From Actinomycetota bacterium (lineage in GTDB: Bacteria > Actinomycetota > Acidimicrobiia > Acidimicrobiales > Acidimicrobiaceae), in NCBI GenBank assembly GCA_004366215.1, contig SIRY01000163.1, forward strand, positions 1 through 9,894: a stretch of DNA of 9,894 nt, given 5' to 3'. The translations under genes and the position numbers were made by a program. Below, in pieces: positions 1 to 5,754 of this stretch. The notes beneath the pieces are model-generated. The model did no database searches, was not told the DNA's origin, and saw only the letters and a list, made by a program, of their open reading frames with translations. Positions within the stretch are counted from its first letter, which is position 1; every line of letters starts with the position of its first letter.

Positions 1-111
1 CGCCATCGCCTTCAACGACGTCGACCTAGGGCTGCGCATGGGTGAGCTCGGCCTCCGGAACGTGGTTGTGCCGAGTGTCACGGTGCTGCATCGCGAGGGG
101 GCGTCGCGAGG
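1..111 (+). repeat. Direct repeat copy A (paralogous GT2 genes)
   Basis: Bases 6-111 are identical to 2977-3082. Extending to base 1 adds a single mismatch (A at 5, G at 2976), which changes Ile to Val. The left limit is unknown because the window starts here. The right limit is sharp: from base 112 on the DNA diverges although the protein alignment continues without a gap. Confidence 0.95.
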
Positions 112-811
112 TCATGATGGGTTTCGAGTCACAGCCTGGGAGCGCTTTACGGGAGAGGTGGAGACGTTTCGACACCAGTGGGGTGAACTCGTGTGGCAGG
201 ATGCGCACGGCAGTGCTCGTCAACGGCCGAGTGGGATCAGCGATCTAGGGACGTGGGAGTCCTCGCAGCCCTGGGAGCACGAACTGGCGGTCGTGAGCCT
301 CGGAGGTGCGTTTGGACCGACCCTCGAGCAGCTTCGGCTGCAGGGGGGTGCCTCCGTGAGGGTGCGGTCGTGGTGGCCAGGAGATCTCGGCGACGGGGCG
401 CTGTGGGTGCGAGAGTGTCTGCTCGGCGTTGAGAGCGGCGTAGAGGGTTCTACGGTTCGGGGTCGGCTTCGAAGTGGGGGGGATGGCGACGCGGTGCTCG
501 ATCTGTGTTTTCGACTCGAGCGGTACGAGGGTGGCCAGCGTGCAGTCGTGCGGTTTAGCAAGGATCGGGCACCGCGCATCTGCGTGAAGCGAGGGGGTGT
601 GGCAGAGCTCGAGTTGTGGCTCGAGGAGCCGAAGGAGGTAGAGGTCGGGCTGCGGCGGCGTGTCACGCCGCCAGAGCTGGCACACGGCGTGGACAATGGA
701 ACGCCGTGGAGCCTGACGTGGGTCATCGTTGGGGAGTGGGAGCAGGCCAAGCCGGCGCGCCCTCTCGCCATAGCAGGCCTGCGGCATCGTCCCGAGCTCG
801 GCGCGAGCTAA
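2..811 (+). CDS. Family 2 glycosyltransferase, C-terminal part (5' end outside window)
   Basis: The reading frame is open from base 2 and ends at TAA 809-811, giving 269 visible residues; the start lies upstream of the window. The first residues (AIAFNDVDLGLRMGELG) match the end of the second GT2 domain of the next gene, including the NDVDL acidic motif and the PSVTVLHREGASRG strand that closes the fold. After that comes a beta-rich tail of about 230 residues with many Trp, Arg and Gly and no recognised catalytic motif; by position it corresponds to the accessory domain of the downstream paralogue. The likely role is sugar transfer from a nucleotide sugar during surface polysaccharide assembly, on the cytoplasmic side. 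No signal peptide or membrane segment is visible in this part. The family call is firm because of the paralogue. Donor and acceptor are unknown. The next gene begins 19 nt downstream, so the two are probably co-transcribed. Confidence 0.85.
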   Translation, partial: AIAFNDVDLGLRMGELGLRNVVVPSVTVLHREGASRGHDGFRVTAWERFTGEVETFRHQWGELVWQDAHGSARQRPSGISDLGTWESSQPWEHELAVVSLGGAFGPTLEQLRLQGGASVRVRSWWPGDLGDGALWVRECLLGVESGVEGSTVRGRLRSGGDGDAVLDLCFRLERYEGGQRAVVRFSKDRAPRICVKRGGVAELELWLEEPKEVEVGLRRRVTPPELAHGVDNGTPWSLTWVIVGEWEQAKPARPLAIAGLRHRPELGAS

Positions 812-830
812 AGCTGAACGATCAGTCAGA

Positions 831-3722
831 GTGTCGTCGAAGCTCGTCTCGTCTCCGGTCGACGTCCGGATCCACATCCGCTCTGACACGCGAGACTACG
901 GCTACCTCGACGATCCAGAGGTGCGCTCGACGCCCGTCGCATCGGGCAGCCTGGAGGCAGCGGCGGCCCTCGCCGAGGGGACGACAGGGGTCCGGCTCGT
1001 CGTGAGAGCGCAGTCGCCGGTGTGGCGCGTGTGGTTAGGACTAGAGCGTGGCACCGACGTGGTGGACCTCGAGCCGATCGTGCGCGGGGCGCTCCCATCC
1101 ATCGAGGAACGCTGGGGATCGCTGCTCGTCACTCAGGGCGGCGATGAGCCCTCTGCCCTCGTCGCGCTGCTCGAAGACGGTCAACTGATAGTCGATCTCG
1201 AGTCGCGGGAGTGTGCAGAGCTCTTTCGGGCAGGAGGGGAGCTCAGACTCGAACTCGAGCCCCTCGAGCTCGACGCAAAGACCTTAGGGGCTCAGCTTGG
1301 GGGCGTCGTTCGACAGCGCGTGAGCAGCGTCCTTCGGCACGTCGAAGCAGAGAAGCGACGCCAAGATCGGCTCATTGATCTCTGGCACATCCGTACCGAA
1401 GAGCGGCTGCGAGCGACGGAAGCGCGACTGCGTGCGGCCGAAGAGCGGCTTGATCAGGTGCGGAGTGCGCTTGCTCGTCGGCTACGCGACGCTGGTCTCA
1501 GCGAGCGTCCGGATGGCACCGTCCGACCGCTCGTGGCCCGTTTCATCGGCCACCGTGCAACGCACCACGACGATGCATGGCTAGCTGAGACGTTGAGCGA
1601 CGACGACAGGAACGCCATCGCTGCCCGCATCGCGTCGATGGCTTCCCCGCCGACGATCTCCGTCGTCATGCCGGTGTGCGATCCGCCGGTCGAGTTTCTC
1701 GAAGAGGCCATCGATTCGGTCCTCTCGCAGCTGTATCCCTACTGGGAGCTGTGTCTTGCGGACGACGCTTCGGAGGACCCTGCGGTGATCCGTGTGCTCG
1801 ACGCAGCGACGAGCCGTGATCCTCGGATACGGCTCGTGCGTCGCAGCGAACGGGGGCACATCACGCGAGCCTCGAACTCGGCGCTCGAGGTGGCGACGGG
1901 AGACTGGGTGACGTTCCTCGACCACGACGACGCACTGACGGAGCACGCACTCTTTCTCGTGGCTGACGCCATCACCCGCCATCCGGGCGTGCAGCTCATC
2001 TACACCGACGAAGACAAGCTCGACGAGCAGGGAAGGCGCTGCGAACCAGCGTACAAACCCGGTTGGAGTCCAGACCAGCTGCTCTGGGCCAACTACGTCG
2101 CCCACCTCGTGGCGTACACTCGAGAGCGCGTCTGGGCTCTCGGAGGCTTTCGCGAGGGCACAGAGGGTGCCCAGGATTGGGACCTCCTCCTTCGCTACAG
2201 CAGGGGCTTGCGCCGCGAAGAGGTGGTCCACATTCCTGCGATCACCTACCACTGGCGCCGCCACGCTGCGTCGACGTCGGCGACGATCGACGCAAAGCCC
2301 TACGCCATCGAGGCCCAGCGCGCCGTCCTCAACGACGCACTCGCTCCCGAGGGGGGATACGTGACCCCGAGTCCACACCCGGACATGTGGTGGCCACACT
2401 TCACCCTGCGAGGACGCCCGTCGGTCGCGATCGTCGTGCCGACGCGTGACGGTGGCACGATGCTCGCAGAGTGCATCGACAGCGTTCTTGCCACGGACTA
2501 CGACAACTTCACGGTCGAGATCATCGACAACGGCAGCGTGGAGCCGACCACGCTCGAGCTCCTAGATCACCTGTCACGCGACGCGCGCGTCCACATCCAT
2601 CGCTACCCGTATCCGTTCAACTACGCGCGGATGCACAACGAGGTGGTGAGGCGGCTCCAGGCCGAGTTCCTCGTCTTGCTGAACGACGACACGCGGATCA
2701 TGAGCTCCGACTGGCTGCGAGAGCTCCTCGCGTTTGCCCAGCGTGAGGGTGTCGGCTGCGTCGGGCCGATGCTGGTCAACGAGGATGGGGACATCATCTC
2801 GGCTGGAAGTGTCCTCGATGGCACTGGCTCATCACACATCACCTTCTCCGCGCACGAGAAGCGCTCCAATCCTCTCGCCACCGCTGTCCGGAATCCGTCG
2901 GCGGTCACTGCTGCGTGTCTCCTGGTACGTCGAGCGGTGTGGTGTGCGGCTGGCGGCATGGATCCGCGGCTCGCCGTCGCCTTCAACGACGTCGACCTAG
3001 GGCTGCGCATGGGTGAGCTCGGCCTCCGGAACGTGGTTGTGCCGAGTGTCACGGTGCTGCATCGCGAGGGGGCGTCGCGAGGCAAGGATACGGCTCGTCT
3101 TTCACGCGCAGCAGCGTACGCTGCCGAAGCACTCACGTTCGGGAGTCGATGGCCCTACGTCGTTGCGCAGGATCCTCAAGCTCCGGCGTACCTGGGGCGC
3201 GACGATCGAAGACGAGAGACCGGACGCAGCACCGCCCCCCTCGGAGACAGGCAGCTGGACCTCGGCAGGTGGCGCCGCTTTGGACGAGTGATCGGCGCGT
3301 TGGAGCTACACGGAGGCGACACGATCGAGACGCGACTGCTGCCAGGTGTCAAGGAGGTTCGGGGCGCCTACGTCATCAGAGAGATCGCGGTGGCCTGTGA
3401 GGGGTGGAGCCCCTCTGCCCGCGTGGTCGGAACGCTCATCGACGCCTCGGGAGCGCAGCGGCTCGAGACGGTGGCACCTGATTTGGCGCGCGGTCAGCTC
3501 GTCTTTTCACTGAGGCACCTCAACGCACAGTTCTCACCGGGAGCTCAGCTCGTCGTGACCGTGCTCGGCGGAGCGGACAGCTGGATTCGACTGCCGCAGC
3601 ACCTTGCGCCAGGGATCGAGCCATCCGACGGCGAGAGCGGGGGTCTGCCGTGGCTGCTAGACGTCGTGACGTCGGTGTCGCCTGAGCTCGTGATCGCTCC
3701 TCGCTCGCAAGAGAGCACCTGA
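831..3722 (+). CDS. Large multidomain glycosyltransferase with two GT2 domains
   Basis: 963 aa, GTG start at 831, TGA at 3720-3722. Domains in order: a beta-rich N-terminal region (about 1-165); a charged coiled coil (about 171-222) with an EERLRATEARLRAAEERL-type heptad pattern; GT2 domain 1 (about 274-500) starting PTISVVMPV, with the nucleotide-sugar/metal motif FLDHDD (362-367), the subfamily signature TDEDK (392-396) and QDWD (448-451); GT2 domain 2 (about 530-750) starting PSVAIVVPT, with LLNDDT (617-622) and NDVDL (719-723); and a C-terminal beta-rich accessory domain (about 752-963). Proteins of this layout transfer two sugars or act in polymer synthesis for O-antigen-like or exopolysaccharides; that is family knowledge, and the sugars here cannot be read. 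No membrane segment or signal peptide is visible, so it is probably cytoplasmic or membrane-associated through the coiled coil. The start is supported by coding composition and the 19-nt gap after the previous gene. No good Shine-Dalgarno sequence precedes it, so translation may be coupled to the upstream gene. Confidence 0.9.
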   Translation: MSSKLVSSPVDVRIHIRSDTRDYGYLDDPEVRSTPVASGSLEAAAALAEGTTGVRLVVRAQSPVWRVWLGLERGTDVVDLEPIVRGALPSIEERWGSLLVTQGGDEPSALVALLEDGQLIVDLESRECAELFRAGGELRLELEPLELDAKTLGAQLGGVVRQRVSSVLRHVEAEKRRQDRLIDLWHIRTEERLRATEARLRAAEERLDQVRSALARRLRDAGLSERPDGTVRPLVARFIGHRATHHDDAWLAETLSDDDRNAIAARIASMASPPTISVVMPVCDPPVEFLEEAIDSVLSQLYPYWELCLADDASEDPAVIRVLDAATSRDPRIRLVRRSERGHITRASNSALEVATGDWVTFLDHDDALTEHALFLVADAITRHPGVQLIYTDEDKLDEQGRRCEPAYKPGWSPDQLLWANYVAHLVAYTRERVWALGGFREGTEGAQDWDLLLRYSRGLRREEVVHIPAITYHWRRHAASTSATIDAKPYAIEAQRAVLNDALAPEGGYVTPSPHPDMWWPHFTLRGRPSVAIVVPTRDGGTMLAECIDSVLATDYDNFTVEIIDNGSVEPTTLELLDHLSRDARVHIHRYPYPFNYARMHNEVVRRLQAEFLVLLNDDTRIMSSDWLRELLAFAQREGVGCVGPMLVNEDGDIISAGSVLDGTGSSHITFSAHEKRSNPLATAVRNPSAVTAACLLVRRAVWCAAGGMDPRLAVAFNDVDLGLRMGELGLRNVVVPSVTVLHREGASRGKDTARLSRAAAYAAEALTFGSRWPYVVAQDPQAPAYLGRDDRRRETGRSTAPLGDRQLDLGRWRRFGRVIGALELHGGDTIETRLLPGVKEVRGAYVIREIAVACEGWSPSARVVGTLIDASGAQRLETVAPDLARGQLVFSLRHLNAQFSPGAQLVVTVLGGADSWIRLPQHLAPGIEPSDGESGGLPWLLDVVTSVSPELVIAPRSQEST
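2972..3082 (+). repeat. Direct repeat copy B (paralogous GT2 genes)
   Basis: This is the second copy of the repeat at 1-111, offset by 2971 bases, within the end of GT2 domain 2. Identity is perfect from 2977 to 3082, third codon positions included, and ends at the Gly codon of EGASRG (GGC here, GGT in copy A). Confidence 0.95.
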
Positions 3723-3791
3723 CGGTCAAGACCGCCGGGGTGCAACGTGACACGACGGAGCTAGCAAGCTCACGCTCGACGGCGCCGCGGT

Positions 3792-3810
3792 GGAGGTCTC
3801 ACGGACCTCT
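3792..3810 (+). terminator. Stem-loop downstream of GT2 gene, possible terminator
   Basis: GAGGTC at 3793-3798 pairs with GACCTC at 3804-3809 across a 5-nt loop (TCACG); an extra G-U pair at 3792/3810 is possible. It lies about 70 nt after the GT2 stop. It lacks a U-run, so termination is only a guess. Confidence 0.3.
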
Positions 3811-3867
3811 CGGAGTGCGAAGTGACCGTCTTGGTAGGAGAGGTGAGAACTCGCCGCGACGCCATCG

Positions 3868-3885
3868 CGTGGCGCTGACGCCACG
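3868..3885 (+). other. Stem-loop in convergent intergenic region
   Basis: CGTGGCG (3868-3874) and CGCCACG (3879-3885) form a 7-bp stem with the 4-nt loop CTGA. There is no U-run on either side. It may be part of a mRNA 3' structure of the GT2 transcript. Confidence 0.35.
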
Positions 3886-3920
3886 GCTGAGGTGAGGCGC
3901 CACGGGTAGTGGTCCGAGCG

Positions 3921-3968
3921 GGTGCCCACGTCGGTGGTGGGCGCCCCACTGGGCCGTGACCCCAGTGG
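3921..3968. terminator. Two abutting stem-loops, possible bidirectional terminator
   Basis: Hairpin 1: GGTGCCCAC (3921-3929) with GTGGGCGCC (3937-3945), nine pairs including one T-G, loop of 7. Hairpin 2: CCACTGGG (3946-3953) with CCCAGTGG (3961-3968), eight perfect pairs, loop of 7. The second starts at the base after the first ends. They sit midway between two convergent genes. Because they are near-symmetric, they would fold on RNA from either strand. No U-tract follows in either direction, so this would not be a classical intrinsic terminator. Confidence 0.4.
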
Positions 3969-4073
3969 TACGCGAGCTGGTGGGGTGCTCGCTCCAATCC
4001 AGTGACCCAGGGTCAAGCTCTGCGGCTAGCTCGGTGCCCGCAGGGAGGCAGGGGCCGTCGGCGAGCCACGGGG

Positions 4074-4110
4074 TCACCGTGTGCCGAGTCTCTGCCTCGG
4101 AGAGCGGTGA
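4074..4110 (-). terminator. Two-tier hairpin just after pyrE
   Basis: The outer stem TCACCG (4074-4079)/CGGTGA (4105-4110) and the inner stem CCGAG (4084-4088)/CTCGG (4096-4100) are separated by a symmetric 4+4 internal loop, with a 7-nt apical loop. The structure begins 6 nt past the pyrE stop codon. That position fits a 3' end or terminator of the pur-pyr transcript, but there is no U-tract, as is common for GC-rich actinobacterial hairpins. Confidence 0.45.
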
Positions 4111-4116
4111 GCGACG

Positions 4117-4665
4117 CTATGTCCCGGGCTCCCCGAGGCCAAGGTCGTCGGCGGTGAGGAGACTCACGAACGGTATCGGGGCGATGCGGTCAGCCGCCTG
4201 ACCTCCTCGATCTACCACTGCAAGCGCTTGCACGACGGTCGCGCCGAGGTGGGAGACCGCCTCGATCGCCCGCAGCAACGAGACGCCTCGCGTCGGCGTG
4301 TCCTCGACGACGCAGACGTGGTCGTCCGGGTCGAGAGCACCCGCGATCGCGCCGCCTTGGCCGTAGTCTTTCGGCTCTTTGCGGACGCTAAAGGCTTTGA
4401 GCGGTCGTCCACGAGCCTGGGCAAGCGTGGCAGTTGCGAAGGCGATCGGATCAGCCCCCATCGTCAGCCCGCCGATCGCGGTCACGGACGGATCGAGGAC
4501 GTCGAGGACGAGCTCCGCCGTTGTGAGGAGGACCATAGGTCGGCAGATAGCACGCTTGGTGTCGATGAACCACGTCGAGCGCTCTCCCGACTTCAGCGTG
4601 AACTCTCCTCGCAACACGGCGTAACGCTGGAGCGCTTCGATCAGCGTGCTCAGGCGTCGATCCAC
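4117..4665 (-). CDS. pyrE: Orotate phosphoribosyltransferase
   Basis: 182 aa, close to the usual 180-215 for the family. It converts orotate plus PRPP to orotidine 5'-monophosphate and pyrophosphate in pyrimidine synthesis, as a cytosolic enzyme, usually a dimer. Visible motifs: GEFTLKSGERS (20-30), the phosphate/orotate-binding region near the N-terminus; VRKEPKDYG (94-102), the mobile catalytic loop; VVEDTPTRGVS (119-129), the PRPP-binding signature. Two positions depart from the textbook pattern: the loop has Tyr where many enzymes have His (K-x-H-G), and the PRPP loop has T-R-G where T-T-G or T-A-G is usual. The GTG start at 4665 follows a GA-rich run (AGGGAGGG) and lies inside the end of purM, overlapping by 16 nt, so translation is probably coupled. 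With the start chosen, the TLKSG motif falls about 20 residues in, as expected. The identification is firm; activity with the altered loop is assumed. Confidence 0.92.
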   Translation of the reverse strand: MDRRLSTLIEALQRYAVLRGEFTLKSGERSTWFIDTKRAICRPMVLLTTAELVLDVLDPSVTAIGGLTMGADPIAFATATLAQARGRPLKAFSVRKEPKDYGQGGAIAGALDPDDHVCVVEDTPTRGVSLLRAIEAVSHLGATVVQALAVVDRGGQAADRIAPIPFVSLLTADDLGLGEPGT

Positions 4666-5669
4666 TCCACTCCCTCCCTCGACCGCTCGATGACGCCAAG
4701 GTCAATGGCCGTCGGCACGGCAGCTTGGATGGCCGGCTTTGCCGCAGGCGGCGCGACGAGAACCATGCCGACTCCGAGGTTGAAGGTGGTTCGCATCGTC
4801 GTGAGCGGGACGTCTCCGTCGTGGGCGATGTGGGTGAAGATCTCGGGCCACGGCCAGGGACGGATCGCGACCCCGTAGTCGGGCGGTAGCACCCGCTGCA
4901 GGTTTGCCGCAAGACCGCCCCCGGTCACGTGAGCGGCTGCGTGCAGCAGCCCCGCCTCGGTGAGAGCTCGAACCGTCGGGGTGTAGAGCACCGAGGGCTC
5001 GACGAGGGCGTCGTAGAGGAAGCGGCCGTCTGCGAGCGAGGGGCCGCGCCGACCGCTCCGAACTTGCTCGAGAAGCTCGGCGTAGATCGCTCGGATGAGG
5101 GAGAATCCGTTCGCGCGCACGTTCGGTGAGGGCAACCCGAGGACGACGTCTCCGTTTTCGACCCGGTGAGCTCCGAGCGACTGGTCAGGGTCGAGGATGC
5201 CGACTGCGAATCCAGCGAGGTCCACCTGTCCCGGCTCGAGGACGCCTGGGTGTTCGGCGAGCTCACCTCCGACGAGGGATGCGTTGACCTCGAGGAGGGC
5301 GGTCGCGATCGACTCGACGATGAGCGAGACGAGCGCCGGGTCGACGGCGCCCATGGCCAGGTAGTCGAGGAAGAAAAGCGGTTGCGCCCCAGTCGTGACG
5401 AGGTCGTCGACGCACATCGCCACGAGGTCTCGCCCGAGCCCCTCGTAGCGTGCGCCCGCGCGAGCGACCTCGGTCTTGGTGCCAACGCCGTCGGTGGTCG
5501 AGACCAACGTAGGTCGCTGTCCGCCGAGTCCGCTGATGTCGAAGGCCGCTCCGAAGCCTCCGATGGGGGTCAGGACGCGAGGTGAGAACGTCCGTCGTGC
5601 GATCTGCGCGATGCGAGCGACCGAGGCGTCGGCTGCCGCGAGGCTCACTCCGGCGTCGTCGTAGTTCAT
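4650..5669 (-). CDS. purM: Phosphoribosylformylglycinamidine cyclo-ligase (AIR synthetase)
   Basis: 339 aa, normal length for PurM. It closes the imidazole ring of FGAM with ATP to make aminoimidazole ribotide, the fifth step of purine synthesis, in the cytosol as a dimer. Motifs in order: MNYDDAGVSLAAAD at the N-terminus; TDGVGTK (59-65); GGELAEHPG (134-142), where most members have GGETAE; NVRANGFSLIR (183-193); HVTGGGLAANL (247-257); FNLGVGM (296-302). The frame stays open upstream into purF, but the ATG at 5669 is the right start: it precedes the family's conserved N-terminus and has a strong GGAGGAG at 5 to 11 nt upstream. It lies 85 nt behind purF, with a long hairpin in the gap, and its end overlaps pyrE. 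It follows purF directly, a common actinobacterial arrangement. Confidence 0.96.
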   Translation of the reverse strand: MNYDDAGVSLAAADASVARIAQIARRTFSPRVLTPIGGFGAAFDISGLGGQRPTLVSTTDGVGTKTEVARAGARYEGLGRDLVAMCVDDLVTTGAQPLFFLDYLAMGAVDPALVSLIVESIATALLEVNASLVGGELAEHPGVLEPGQVDLAGFAVGILDPDQSLGAHRVENGDVVLGLPSPNVRANGFSLIRAIYAELLEQVRSGRRGPSLADGRFLYDALVEPSVLYTPTVRALTEAGLLHAAAHVTGGGLAANLQRVLPPDYGVAIRPWPWPEIFTHIAHDGDVPLTTMRTTFNLGVGMVLVAPPAAKPAIQAAVPTAIDLGVIERSREGVEWIDA

Positions 5670-5670
5670 T

Positions 5671-5680
5671 GCTCCTCCGA
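5671..5680 (-). promoter_or_regulatory. purM ribosome binding site
   Basis: On the minus strand CGGAGGAGCA runs into the ATG at 5669. This strong Shine-Dalgarno sequence decides the purM start over the upstream in-frame GTG/ATG codons that would overlap purF. Confidence 0.85.
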
Positions 5681-5689
5681 GGTGGCGTG

Positions 5690-5720
5690 AGCGGCTCGGC
5701 CGCACTGCAGCCGAGCCGCT
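5690..5720 (-). other. Long perfect hairpin in purF-purM spacer
   Basis: AGCGGCTCGGC (5690-5700) and GCCGAGCCGCT (5710-5720) form an 11-bp perfect stem with a 9-nt loop. It occupies a third of the 85-nt purF-purM gap and ends about 10 nt before the purM ribosome binding site. No U-run follows. It could be a partial terminator, a barrier to 3' decay that stabilises purF mRNA, or a modulator of purM translation. Confidence 0.6.
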
Positions 5721-5754
5721 GGCGGTCGGGGCCTCCGAGGGACGCTCGACCTCA

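Larger units (their letters stand above)
3723..4116. other. Non-coding region between convergent genes, rich in dyads
   Basis: 394 bases separate the GT2 stop from the pyrE stop. Open frames exist on both strands, but they overlap one another, lack good ribosome binding sites, and their products (Arg/Ser/Pro-rich) resemble no family I know. The region holds a series of short inverted repeats: 3792-3810, 3868-3885, 3921-3945, 3946-3968, 4003-4015 and 4074-4110. None is followed by a T-rich run. The simplest reading is a termination or mRNA 3'-end zone for the two converging transcripts. Confidence 0.6.

Noticed and set aside
220..889. Two - strand open frames (183 and 214 aa) opposite the tail of the first GT2 gene
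   Set aside because: The + frame continues a clear GT2 homologue and aligns colinearly with its paralogue; the antisense products are Ser/Pro/Arg-rich.
1581..2399. 272-aa - strand open frame opposite the first GT2 domain
   Set aside because: It is antisense to the conserved catalytic domain, and no homologous motif is seen.
1..3082. The 106-bp repeat as an insertion sequence or CRISPR-like repeat
   Set aside because: Both copies are in frame within homologous glycosyltransferase domains, there are only two, and no transposase or inverted ends exist.
3726..4077. Short - strand open frames (92-96 aa) in the convergent gap
   Set aside because: They overlap each other in different frames, cross several hairpins, have no ribosome binding site and resemble nothing known.
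4228..4878. 216-aa + strand open frame opposite pyrE and purM
   Set aside because: It is antisense to two certain genes, with charged composition typical of shadow frames.
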